From Amorphophallus konjac (taxonomy: Eukaryota; Streptophyta; Magnoliopsida; Alismatales; Araceae), in assembly GCA_022559845.1 (NCBI GenBank), contig CM040125.1:286054200-286118199 (forward strand): DNA of 64,000 bases, in the 5' to 3' direction. The notes beneath the pieces were generated by a model. That model was not told where the DNA came from and did no database searches. It saw only the letters and a program-made list of their open reading frames with translations. The position numbers were made by a program, and so were the translations under genes. Positions within the stretch are counted from its first letter, which is position 1; every line of letters begins with the position of its first letter. This document shows positions 44,429 to 55,285 of the stretch, piece after piece.

Positions 44429-46351
44429 ATGGATTCTCCAGCATCCACTCAAAAAGGGAAGCAGAGGGCAGAGGAACAACCAAGAGGCTCAGAACCAGCA
44501 AGAGGCACAATGGAGTCCCACTCTCTAGTAGCTCGTGAAAGGGGAAGAAGGAAGGAGACGGGTCCACGGGATCCAAGTCCGCCAACCAAAAGGTTAAAGA
44601 CATCCGCAGTCAGAAAAGAGAAGCGGAAGGGCTTATCTTCTGGTTCTGCAACCAGTCAGAAAGATGCTGGTAGCTCGCGTACAGTCACCATGGAAGAACC
44701 TCTGAAGGTTCTTATTTCCCGGTACGTTGATGCTACTGATCATCATATGCTCGAAGTTTTTCCTCAGCTGTTTCCTACACTGGACCATCAGGGCTGGTGG
44801 TCGTTTGTCTCAACACACAAGACTTAGTACCCCACCTTGGTCAGAGAGTTCTACCAGAACTTAAAATATGAACCTTCTGTTCCAAAACTCACATCCAGTG
44901 TTAGAGGTGTAAGGTTCGAAATAACAGATAAGCTGCTTGCCAGAGCATGGAAGGTTCCTAAAGTAGGAGTTCAGCTGCATGATTTTGAGTATGATGCGCA
45001 TGAAGCGTATGAGCTCTTGACTGAGAAACCTAGTAATCTCTCCGATGTCAGGGAGACCTACCTAGGCAGTCTCAAAGCCAATCATTTCCCTTCGCTAAAT
45101 AGACTGCTCCACCACATTTGCACCTCTATGATCACACCACAGAGCAGTGGAAGAGAAAGGGTGACAGAGATGCAAAGATTTCTTCTCTACTGTATGCTGA
45201 AGAGAATACATATTTCCCTGCCGGATGTAGCTATTCAAACAATGGGGTCATGTCTATCTCAGTCCAGAACCCTTCCTTATGCCGCCCCATTAACTGCTAT
45301 TTTTCGGAAAGTTGGTGTAGACTTTGGCTCTGAGAAGAAAATTATCATCCCTCGAGGGAATGTGTACACACTTTCTTATATCCAAAAGTTTATGGGTTTT
45401 GAGGTCATTGATGGTAAGGCTGTCAGAACCCTTCCTAGTCAGAAATCAGCTCCATCTGAGATCGGTCAGGCATCAAAAATAGCCGCTAAGGATGATGGTC
45501 AAGCACACAGAGCAGAAATACCGATTCCACCTATGGTGAGTGAAGACATACCAGAGGACAACTCCATTAGGAGAGAGCAATCTTTTGAGGCGTCTGAGGA
45601 ACCGAGTGGCTCTGTACCTATAGTAGAACCATCTACGTCAGGAGCCATTAAAGTTTATAGAAGAACCTCTCCAAATTCTGATGCAGTTCCACCCCCAACA
45701 ACTATTGAAGAGATGTTGGTGAACATGACTATGATGATGCAGTGTCAGGAGGCCAAGATGGACAAGTTGGTGGAGTTCACAACCCTTCATTTTAACAAGC
45801 TGACTGCTCAGATTGTGAATTTTAAAACTTCAGTTTTATGTGAGTGGCGAAATTTCTTACTCACCAAGATGGTGTCTGACCAAGCAACAAGGTCAGTCTT
45901 GAAACAGATATCATCCCTCCTTGACAAACTTGCCACTCTGGTACAAGAGATGCACAATCAACAAGGTTCAACCCTTTCCTCTTTTGCCAAAATTATTGAT
46001 CTGTGCTATGATCTGAAGATAGGGCAAGAAACAATCAAAGGTCCTGTCAGTGCAATCCCTCCATTCCTCAAAGTTGTGCTAGAGAAGATTGACAAAGTAA
46101 TAGCCAACATCCAGTCACTTGAGAACACACTCCACGATAAAGATTCTGTCACTGAAATTGGTAATGTTCGTAACACTCTAAGTCATCAGCTAAGCGAACT
46201 TTCTCAAGAGATCAGAGACCTTCTAACCAGGGACCATTCTACTTCAGGACAGCCATCTCGCCAGACACCTCTAGGCACTCAAGGACAATCTTCTCGTCAG
46301 CAACAACAACCATCTTCTGCCAGGCGTTACAATCGCTTCTTCCCATCTTAA
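44429..46351 (+). pseudogene. Gene in the env position of the SIRE-like element (putative plant transposon protein domain)
   Basis: ATG 44429 opens about 640 codons with one in-frame TAG at 44825-44827, compatible with CAG-to-TAG. Residues about 1-110 are basic and Ser-rich, with a nuclear-signal-like KREKRK-type patch. Residues about 130-320 match the 'putative plant transposon protein' type, with FYQNLKYE, VRGVRFEITDKLLARAW and TAIFRKVGVDF. The C-terminal 300 residues are Ser/Pro-rich, then coiled coil, ending in a Gln/Ser-rich tail. SIRE elements often carry a third gene here, called env-like, but I see no signal peptide or transmembrane helix, so an envelope role is not supported. Confidence 0.75.
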
Positions 46352-46601
46352 CCTATGTTTTCTACATGCACCCCCTTTCATGATGATGACAAAGGGGGAG
46401 AGCTTAATGAGCTGCTAAATTTTGTTAATGACTGCTGAATTTTGCTAATGAATGCTGAGTTTTGTTAATGAATGATAGCATATACTTTCATTTTTGTGAC
46501 TCATAATTTTTTGTTCAACTGACAAGTAACCATGCGATTGGTTGATGCTAACCTTGTGTGATCGCAGATGTCATTAAAATAGTTTGGGGGTTGTCATCAT
46601 C

Positions 46602-46613
46602 AAAAAGGGGGAG
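46602..46613 (+). promoter_or_regulatory. Polypurine tract of the SIRE-like element
   Basis: aaaaaggggga immediately ahead of the right LTR (gagat|TGTTG). It primes plus-strand DNA synthesis in this family. Confidence 0.85.
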
Positions 46614-46615
46614 AT

Positions 46616-49124
46616 TGTTGTACTCCTGGTTTTGATGATGACAAAAGTAAGATTTTGGATAAAGACACTTAACCTCCTAATAACTGTTTAATAGTTCAAA
46701 GGGGTTGCAGGGTGCTCATTGCGTCAACGCCATCAAATGGAAGCGTCGACGCGGCAGTGCAAACTCAAGAAAGAAGCCCCTGGGTGAATTTGTGCGTCAA
46801 CGCAACGTTCAAGTGGAGTGGACGCATCAGAGCATTGATAGCTTGGGCATAAAGTCTATACATCAGCTGGATCCATTTAGTCTGTACATTGGCATATCTT
46901 CTTCAAGTCTATACATCGGGCACCTTCTTAACAAAGTCTATACACTAGACTTCAGTTCTCCAAGTCTATACACTCGACTGCAATTCTCCAAGTCTATACA
47001 CTAGACTCCAGTTCTCCAAGTCTATACACTAGACTTCAGTTCTCCAAGTCTATACACTCGACTGCAATTCTCCAAGTCTATACACTAGACTTCAGTTCTC
47101 CAAGTCTATACACTCGACTGCAATTCTCCAAGTCTATACACTAGACTCCAGTTCTCCAAGTCTATACACTAGACTTCAGTTCTCCAAGTCTATACACTCG
47201 ACTGCAATTCTCCAAGTCTATACACTAGACTTCAGTTCTCTAAGTATATACATTGTTGTTTGCATTGCAAAGTCCATACACTGGAAGCTCTTCATTTGAT
47301 GAAGTCTGTACACTGGTCTTTCTGGCACGTTAACACTAAGTCTATACACTTCATTTTTTGCAGAAGGGAACAGGGTCGACGCCTGAAGCCTAGAGCGTCC
47401 ACGCATCAGTAGACAAAGCTTTCATGATTTCTTCTATTGCGTCAACGCCACAAGCAAGCAGCGTCGACGCAGCAGTTAAAGTAGCAGAGACTCTTACAAG
47501 CGATGAAGCCTTCACGAAATCTTCCACTGCGTCAACACCATCAACAAGCAGCGTCGACGCAGCGGCTTAAGAGATGCCAGTATAGAAATGTACACGTTCG
47601 TGCGTCAACGCCACCAACTGGCAGCGTCGACGCAGCAGTCCAAGAAAGGGACGACCTATCTCTGGCTGCCTTCAATACGTCAACGCAGCACGCCCATATG
47701 TTGAAGGCTTGATCACTGGACTGCCGATACCGTTGCGTCAACGGAGCAGGCTGATGGAGTCGACGCAGCGGTTAAAAAGGTTGAAGATCTATGATGGCTG
47801 CGTCAACCCTTTGGAGCAAGTGAGTTGACGCCATCTAACTCCAGTTGCTGAGCGTACTGGTGCTGGGCACGTGATTCGAGGATAAGGAGAGTGCCCAGAT
47901 GAGGACACGTGGTCTGACAGCCTGCTGGATGCTGCCACGTGGTCCGAATTCTTAGGTCGGGAACTGTGGAAGCCACACGCGCCCTGCTGCTGCTGCTGCT
48001 GGTATATAATGAATCCTTCGTCTTCAGATGAAGGTTGATCAAAGTAGAAGCCTGAAGAGCAGAAAGCCCTTCGATCCAGAAAAAGAGAAAAAGAAGGAAA
48101 AGAGAGGAAGAAGAGATAGAAGAGAGAAGCCGTGAATCGAGAGCAGTGAGTGAGAGATTAAGAGAGCAGAAGAGAAAGAAAGAGAGATAGAGAGTGAGAG
48201 AGAGAGCTCGTGGAAAAGAAGGAAGAAGTTGCTTGAAGATCTGTCTTCACTGGACCGTGGATCAGATCCAGGCCAGTCAGCTCCGTTGAGAGCCACATTG
48301 TGCATTTCATCTTTTACAACTTTCTGATTGCTGTGTTATTTTCCTTTATTGTTTTCCTTTGTTTTCTGATCATCTTTGTTCTTCCGATTGCCCTGTTGGG
48401 GGTCGAGTTCCTCCTGTTGGTTCAGGAGAAGGGAGATCTGATCTCCAGGTAGCAAGTGACAGGTTGTCACTTGTGGGTTGCCCTCTGGTTAGAGGAAGGG
48501 AGGCTAGTCCTCCGGTTCTGGGCTTGTGGTTGCAAGTCCAGGTGTCCCTCCTGGTCTGGAGGAAGAGAGGTTTTTGACCTCTAGTTTCCAAGTGGCTGGG
48601 AGTCACTTGGGTGTCCCTCCGGTTTGGAGGAAGAGGGGAGGCTGTTCCCATGGTCAAGCTGTGTGGCAGCAACTGTTTGCAGACTAAGTCTGCTTGGTTC
48701 TAGCATTTGCTAGTGAAGCCTCACTCCGGTTGGGAGTGAGGGGTGGATGTAGGTCTGGAGGACCGAACCACCTTAAAATATTTGAGCAGTGGTTTGCTTG
48801 TAGTGTGTTCTTCCATATCTCCTACCATCCTTCACAGATTGTCTTGAGATTTCTTATTCTCATTTGTGCTGCTTCCGCTAGTTGGTTATTTTGGGGCCAG
48901 TTACATATTTGCTCTTTTGTTTAAAAGGATTTTCAACTGGTTCATCAGATTGCTTGATTTGCTTCCGCTAGATGCTTGGATAGGCTCGCTCCACCTGCTT
49001 GTTATTTTGTCTAATCGAATTAGCTTAACTCCGGAACTTGCTTAGCATTTGATTTTTTAAATTGGGCATTATTCGTAGCAGGATACATTCACCCCCCACT
49101 GTATCCGGGCCTAGCACCCTAACA
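46616..49124 (+). repeat. Right LTR of the SIRE-like element (2509 bp)
   Basis: Same content as the left LTR with scattered substitutions. The 166-bp length difference is accounted for by six extra 28-bp units (array 46933-47240, about 11 units). TATA is at 48003-48010. It ends CACCCTAACA next to gcata. Confidence 0.93.
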
Positions 49125-49846
49125 GCATACACACTCTGGTAGACACCGGCATGTACCAGGATGGGAGCGTACTGCCGTAATACAAAATCTGTAAATTCGA
49201 CTACTCCCGGTCTGAAGGCGTGAGCATCGGTGGCTTTGGGTTCTCCGAACCACCCCACCGAGATCTGATGCTTGAACCGGACTGCCAAGCAGTCCAAGAG
49301 GAAAGGCTCGTCTCGGTACCCTCAATGTAGCGGGGCGAGGAACAAACCATACATGGGCTTCTCTCTATCGACGCGCCCGACAGTCTCATTCCAGCGGGCT
49401 GGCGTGAACTGTGGTGCTCTTGTCAGTAGCCCGGCCTCTGGAGATAACTCCTGTACGCCAAGAATGGCTCCCCATTTTCTAAGCTCGCCCGGAATATATA
49501 TGGGCATGCCATGAATGACCGACTCGGTCAGCCTATCTCTGTCCGTCAGTAAAGCTCCCTCGGCTCGACGGACAAGAATTATATCACACTTCCCGCCGAG
49601 GTTGAAGCATCCGAGGAATGCCATCAAGTGTTTGTCCTTGGGGTGGTCCAGTCTGACGCCATCCCCTCGCTCATACTTGAAATGATTACCGTCGAGAATC
49701 AACAGGTGGCCGGTGTCGACGATATCAGTCTCTGAGTCTGAAGACTCAGCTACCACGGCTATCCGTCTGGACCCCCGATCAAGGGAGTGGACATTCCCCC
49801 ATGTCACAGCAACTCGGGATGTAGAGGAAGAAGGGCCGGATGCCAT
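49125..49846 (-). pseudogene. Antisense PMD gene of gypsy 2, N-terminal part
   Basis: The minus-strand ATG at 49844-49846 starts a Ser-rich N-terminus, followed by a domain with GHLLILDGNHFKYERGDGV and then DEPFLLDCLAVRF. The frame is cut by one TGA at 49322-49324, compatible with CGA or TGG ancestry, and otherwise stays open to the SIRE-like insertion. The start is the first ATG that leaves a pyrimidine-rich untranslated leader, with a minus-strand TATA box about 400 bp upstream (50241-50250). It runs opposite to gypsy 2 pol. Confidence 0.72.
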
Positions 49847-50548
49847 GTTATCTGCAAGGCAGCGTCCAGAAGAGAACAAGCAAAGTCAGAAATTAGTTGA
49901 TCAAAGCAAGACTTCTGACAAAATTTTGGCAGAGTCTCCCCAGCTATGGGTTTGCCAAAAGAAAAGTGGAAGCCGTCCACTAAGGGAGCGACCCCTAAAA
50001 GCGGCCATAGGCGCTAAGCCAAGGCCAAATGGGACACCCGAGGGATCTAGCTCCGAGGACAAGTCCTACGAGGAGCCTCCCGGGGCCCAAGGAATGGGTT
50101 TAAACCCGAATAACCAACACTAAACTCACCCGCTCTCTCAAAGCTCAAGCTCACTCGGCGCCGCGGGAGGAGGAGAAAGGGAGGAGAGAGGAAGAAAATT
50201 TGCAAATGAGCAGTGAAGAAGAAAAATGAAGGAAAAGGCCATTATATAGGGGGCTTCACCCCTGTTAAAATGGCGCACCCCAGGGCGCGCCGTTTCAACC
50301 ATTTGGCACGCCAGTTAACCCGGCGCCATTTTAACCTCCAAAGCAAGAAGGCCCGCCGTTAAACGCGACGCCGTTCAAGCTTCCAACAGCGCCGTTCAAG
50401 GTTCTGACCGCGCTGGATTAGCGTCCGGTGTCGAAATTAAGTGCCATTCCAAGCTTCCGTCAGCAAAGGAGATCAATCCGGATGAAGCTCATCCATCGGT
50501 CTTACTGCACTCCTGCCTCGCTTGCACCACCCACGTCTGGGGGGCATT
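49847..50548 (-). promoter_or_regulatory. Leader and promoter region of the antisense PMD gene, then polypurine tract
   Basis: On the minus strand, CCTATATAAT (50241-50250) precedes a ctc/ttc-rich leader (50220-50150) typical of a plant 5' UTR. 50270-50420 has GGCGCGCC-type motifs. At the right end the plus-strand polypurine tract gtctggggggcatt abuts the LTR, so this antisense promoter lies immediately inside the 3' LTR of gypsy 2. Confidence 0.6.
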
Positions 50549-51408
50549 TGTTGGCACTCGAAATATGATTGTTGGCGACCAAGCCATAAAGACCAATGAT
50601 ACGGCCCACTAAAGCACAAAAGCCGATGAAGATCAACTTACTGAAGGCTTCTCAAGCTGCCAGAGCCCCGAGTCACCTGGAGTGACATCGGGGACTTCAC
50701 CTCAGGAGAGTCGAGATGAATCCACAACCAACCGACAGTGCGACCAAGCCTGCCTAATGATCCGGCATCGACTCCGTCGTGCTGCTACCCTACACCTGTC
50801 GCCGGACCAAGGACAACGGTCTGCCCGGTGGCTCGCCATCTGAATGAAGACTCTCTTGAGGAAGAAGAACGTCCTTGGCCCATCACAACAAGGAACCGAA
50901 GGCTCTGTCAGCAGAAGGTCCTGATCACCCGACACGGGTTTGGCTTCTCGCCATAGTGGACCCGTTAGTGGCCGAATGGTGGCTAGTCAAGGTGGAATTA
51001 TCCCGGATGCCGTACCATCTCGTAAGGAAGCTTTGAGCGCGAGCCGGGCCGAGCCGAAAGCACAAATCATAGTGCCGAAAGTCGTGTCGGCAAAAAACCC
51101 GCATGCTCAAGCCAGACACATGCGGAGTTCCGATTAAGGTCATTCATCGTGCCGAGAGCTTCGTCAAATGCCCGCTCACGTTTTCTGAGGACCGAGGCAA
51201 GAGGAAGAGTCGACGAAAGCTTCCAGAATCATCCCTGGACCCATCGACTAGCCCGCATCGAGCGAGCAAGCTAAACCGGCACACGAAAGGTCACCGACGC
51301 CCCTTTATCTGGCGCAACCAAATCCGACGTGCCAGAAGCAAATGGGGGACATCTCCCCGGTGCCACCAAATCCGGCGCGCCCTCCGTGGCGTCGGATTAG
51401 CTGGTTGC

Positions 51409-51416
51409 TATAAAAG
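51409..51416 (+). promoter_or_regulatory. TATA box of the gypsy 2 LTR
   Basis: tataaaag between ggttgc and gcaacc, 40 bp after a GGCGCGCC motif. A purine-rich leader follows. Confidence 0.65.
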
Positions 51417-52629
51417 CAACCCTCGTTCGACCGAGGAAGGAAGAGAGGAGGACAATTGGGAAAAGGAATTATCCAGAGGGAAAAGTTTGAGGGTTTTCTT
51501 GTTGGAAGAGTCCCCCGTCCGAACGTCTCCACGGTAGCCACCCTGCTCTGCCCGAACCTCCCGATGCCGAAGAAGGAGAGCGTCTGCTTCTTGTCTATTT
51601 AGGTGGGTCGTTGTGATTTCCCCATCGATCCCCCTTTGTTCGGGTTTCTTCTTCGGGATAATGTAAGTGAGAAAGGGGGGGGAGGCGATGATATGAGCCT
51701 TGCTTCCTCCCTCCTTCTCACCATCTCTGCGATTCTCCATCTCGCCCTCTGTAATTTCTTTCCTCATTATTAATGAAAACGATGGCCGTGCGACAACGCC
51801 GGCACCGGAATGATAATCTGTGCATCCTATTTTCTTTCGTTCACGCGATGAATAGATACATCAACGGGTCGAGGGGTTTACTGTTCTCATCCTTCCTCTG
51901 TATCGTCCCCTTTTCTCCCCATTGCATTTTCTCCTCACGGTCGGTGAAACGGCACCGTGCAACAATGCCGGTGCCGTGGAGGGTGATGTGCATATGAGCA
52001 CGTTTCTATAGTGATCTGTGAACAGAATGAAGGGATATGAGCGTGCCTGGCGCCGTGGTCATCCCTCATGTCTGCATCTATTTTCTTTCCGTATGTGCGT
52101 CCACCGGATTTGTTTCCCCGACACCGAATATGCCCCTTGCAACTCTGTGGGCTACAGCAACTACCCCCCTCTCCCCGGGGTTTCTCTTCCGTCCGAACAC
52201 CAAAGGATTTCAGCGCCGGAGGCGCATACACACGTGCGTTTCTCCGATCGGTCTCGGGCCATCCTCTTACTTTCCCTCCTGTTCTCGACCATGAATAGGA
52301 GGAGATGAGGGTGTCCCCATACTCCTCGCCGTTGTCTTTTAAGCATCGCCTGACGAATATTTCGTTAACCTATCAATATTTATACGCGCACACATGGCAT
52401 ACCTATAGACACCAGTTCTAATCTATTGACTGCGCATAGTTTCCCCACCGTGCCGTTTAGCCGCTTCACTGGTGAGATTTGGTGACCCGGGGAGGGGGGA
52501 ACATTCCCCTGATTTCTCATCCTAATGGCTCGGTCTGCAAGAGTCCATTTGTCGATAATGGATCTCCGAAGGCCAGTGAGCATACTGAAATTGGGTTTGC
52601 CCCAACACTACAAATCCATAGCCCCCTAG

Positions 52630-52860
52630 TGGGCCCTGTGGTGGCCGTAGGTTGCGTGCCCCTCGTAGGCTAGCCCTCGGGGTTTCCTCCCATATCGGTT
52701 GTTCCGACTTAGACGTGGTACCGACTCGGGTCACGTGCCCCTCGTAGGCTAGCCCTCGGGGTCTTCGCTCCCACTGTGAGTCGTGCCATCTGTCTACTTT
52801 CTACCCACGGACTCGGTGCCCCTAGTAGGATAGCCCTCGAGGTTCTCCTATCCGTCTGGG
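52630..52860 (+). repeat. Three-copy cctcgtaggctagccctcgg repeat in the LTR
   Basis: Three copies of cctcgtaggctagccctcgg (last copy cctagtaggatagccctcga) about 80-85 bp apart. A single diverged copy, ctcgtaggctggccctcgag, lies at 33580 in the solo LTR. Confidence 0.75.
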
Positions 52861-54056
52861 TTTGCCGTCCGCCGTTGTGCCACCTGGCTTTCAGGGGTTG
52901 CTCCGCTACGTGAGTATTCCCCGCTTCTCCCCGACAATCCTCCGGGATGGGGAGATGCTGTCGAAATCTTGGCTCGATCGAGTTTGACTCGGAATAATCG
53001 CCGCGCTCGAGTATGAACCTCGCGCGAGCTTGTGACTCGGCTTCCGGATGGCCCGGGGCCGATCCTTTGAATAACTGACTCAATAAACTTTCAAAATCTC
53101 CCAAAGTGTTTTAATAAACCCAAAAATCACCAATAAAATCTCAATTTTCGTAAAATAGGGCGAAACCGGCGTCGTCGACACTCGGCGCGCCTTAATACGG
53201 TGTGCCTTAAAAGGCGCGCCTTATCCCGGCGCGCCAGGGAATGGGGCGTGCCGTTTTCAGGCCAGCCCTTTACCTACGCTTTGTGGCACCATTTTAAACC
53301 CTTTACTTACGCTTTGTGGCACCGTTTCAAACGTTTTAAGCCCTTTCCCTAGGCATACCGCGCCGGTCTCGTTCCGGATCGTGTCATTGTGCCGTCTCGT
53401 TTCCTTCCTCACCTCTAGGGTGATTTCTGATGTTAATAACATAATTGAATAAACTTCATAATCAATGAATTGAATAAATTGGTTTGTCTAAGCCTGAATT
53501 AATTAATTTCATATCTTCATCATGCTTTAATCTAAGCATTCATGCCGCATCGATGGATGCCTGAGTGCACGGACCCTCGGTATATCAAATGACATGAGCT
53601 GAGAGCCGGGCACCTTCTGACGAAAAGCTTTTGCCACACGTGATGGTGGTCTTCGGGCCTAGGTCCTCCGCCACGTACTGAGGGCCCGCCCTAATGAACC
53701 GCATGTGGTAGATCATAACATCTTGCATGAACATTCGCATCCTCTGCATCCTTTAGTCCGGCCTCGACAGCCCGTTATCTCGGCAATTAATCAAAGGTCT
53801 TCCCTCCTCGTGGGGGATGTAATTAACGCCATAGCCTTTATGGTATGGCAGACTGCTGGTCCCGACCAAATCTTACTCTCACCTGACACGGGTCAGAATG
53901 AGCGCACAATAAACTTGTCACTCACGTGACTGGCACGCCCGCACAGTCAATCAGTCAGTTAATTACCAGTTAGTTAATTGGTCGATCGAGACGCGAAACG
54001 AATCAAATAAGCCCAAAACGACAATAAGCAACAAAACAAAAAAAATGATCCCAACA

Positions 54057-54974
54057 GAGAGAAAAATATATGAATCTATTTTGAGAGTGTTCTTCGAAAG
54101 ATAGAGAGAGTCAGCTCGTGAGCTACAGAAAAAGAAAGAGAAAGAGAGAGTGAAGGAAGAATAAGAAGAGAAATTGAGCAGCTCGAGAAGGTTTTCAAAG
54201 AAAGCTCTTCAACCAAGTTCAGAGCTATATTCGGTTTTCTCTACTGTTGTATTTTGCTCTTCGATTCATTGTATTTTGCTTTTGTTCTTTGATTCTAGTT
54301 AAACCGTAGTTCTTTGATTGTGCATTGGTGCACTAATCGGAGGTGTGGTCAGTGGGTTACTGGTCACGTTCTGGTTTGCATACTAGGGTGCGAGGGTGTT
54401 CCTCGTGTACTACCTTTGTGCAGTGTTTCCAGCTCTACTGGGTAGAGTTAGGGGTGTGCTCAATAGGCTGTTGAGCAAGGTTCTTCCCTCTGGGTTGTCA
54501 GAGAAAGGGAGGAGGCTGTCCTCTGTTGGAAGCTATGTGATCAACTTTTGTAAGCGGATTTATCTATGGTTAGCCGTGTGCTAGTGAAGCCTCATCTGGA
54601 TTGGGTGAGGGGTGGACGTAGATTGTTGGAAGGAATCGAACCACCTAAAAAATCTTGATGTAGTGTGTTTGATTTCCACTTTATCTACCCCATTCTTGTT
54701 TGGACTAGGTATATTAAAGGTGCTACACCTTGCGTGAGGAAGTCCTCGGGCTTGTCCTTCGCCTCGTACCAGTCCTAGCACACTATGTCATTGTGAGTGC
54801 ACCTTGAGTGTTTATGAGTGTGTCTGCTCAATTTTCTTAACTAAACGCATTATACTGTATTCTTGTTTACCTCTATCGAATCCGAGCTTGGTGTGAGGTT
54901 TCTTGGCTAGTTTGTTGTTGAAAAGGGGGTTGATCTATTCACCCCCCTCTAGATCCGCTTTATCATTCTCAACA
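54057..54974 (+). repeat. 3' end of another SIRE-type LTR
   Basis: Purine-rich leader (gagagagtcagctcgtgagc), gctagtgaagcctcatctgg, gtgaggggtggacgtag, gaatcgaaccacctaaaa and an ending attcacccccctctagatccgc...ctcaaca follow the same order as 38500-39438, with much lower identity. The 5' part is cut off by the gypsy 2 LTR. No primer site follows, so this is a solo or right-hand LTR. Confidence 0.65.
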
Positions 54975-55285
54975 CTTGCTTGGCGCACAAGGCACATCTG
55001 GCGGTGGCAAGCGCCACTCCTGTAACCATGACGCGAGCCTTTTTGTCTGGGAGCGTGGGCTTCGAACGTGCGCCTGAGCCCGACGGTCATACCGTGACAG
55101 TGACGGGCACCTTTTCACCTGCCCTTAGGCATTGAAGCGTCAGTTCTGTCTTGGGAGACTATAAGAACTGCCATAGGGTTTTTCTTGAAACCTCATTTGC
55201 ACTTCTGCCATCTGTCGCGCTCGTTGTTGGCTTATTCTCTTTTCGCCTGGTGAGGGTCTTCTTCCTCCTTCTGTTTCCTAGGTCC
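54975..55285 (+). promoter_or_regulatory. Upstream region of the third antisense gene
   Basis: GC-rich 180 bp, then a TATA-like actataag (55158-55165) about 120 bp ahead of the ATG at 55286. No other feature. It would serve the pseudogene that follows. Confidence 0.4.

Larger units (their letters stand above)
37091..49129 (+). mobile_element. Complete SIRE-like copia element without pol (12.0 kb), target duplication GCATA
   Basis: LTRs of 2343 bp (37096-39438) and 2509 bp (46616-49124) begin TGTTGTACTCCTGG and end CACCCTAACA. gcata flanks both sides (37091-37095, 49125-49129). The initiator-tRNA primer site TGGTATCAGAGC follows the left LTR and aaaaagggggaga precedes the right one. Inside are a gag-like gene, about 2.4 kb non-coding, and a gene in the env position. 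Protease, integrase, RT and RNase H are absent: sequence stops being pol-like right after CLGTEIKKG, where family members go on to the protease. It must have been moved by proteins of a relative. It inserted into the PMD gene of gypsy 2. Confidence 0.92.
18023..54056 (+). mobile_element. Gypsy element 2 (Tat/Ogre-like), left-truncated, with nested insertions
   Basis: Plus orientation: gag (N-terminus missing), protease, RT, RNase H, archaeal RNase H and integrase to 24680. Then about 3.5 kb of tandem arrays, an antisense spliced PMD gene (49846 back to 28596), a polypurine tract (gtctggggggcatt, 50535-50548) and a 3.5-kb 3' LTR. The 5' LTR, primer site and gag N-terminus are gone: gag starts mid-domain at about 18023 against a SIRE LTR end. 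Two later insertions sit inside the antisense gene (32099-36203 and 37096-49124). Without them the remaining element is about 20 kb. The size, dual RNase H, tandem arrays and antisense gene all fit Tat/Ogre relatives. Confidence 0.8.
50549..54056 (+). repeat. 3' LTR of gypsy 2 (3508 bp)
   Basis: It begins TGTTGGCACTCG directly after the polypurine tract and ends GATCCCAACA, so the ends form a TGTTGG/CCAACA inverted pair. Inside: tataaaag at 51409, GGCGCGCC motifs at 51369 and 53180-53240, three spaced (c)cctcgtaggctagccctcgggg(t/g)t blocks at about 52653, 52738 and 52818, and a closing segment (gatgtaattaacgcca...ggcacgcccgcac) related to 36020-36160 of the solo LTR. No second copy exists in the window. 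gagag after 54056 is the target duplication candidate. Confidence 0.7.

Noticed and set aside
44429..46351. A true envelope glycoprotein
   Set aside because: The position fits SIRE env-like genes, but no signal peptide, transmembrane helix or fusion-type segment is visible and the N-terminus is basic and nuclear-like.
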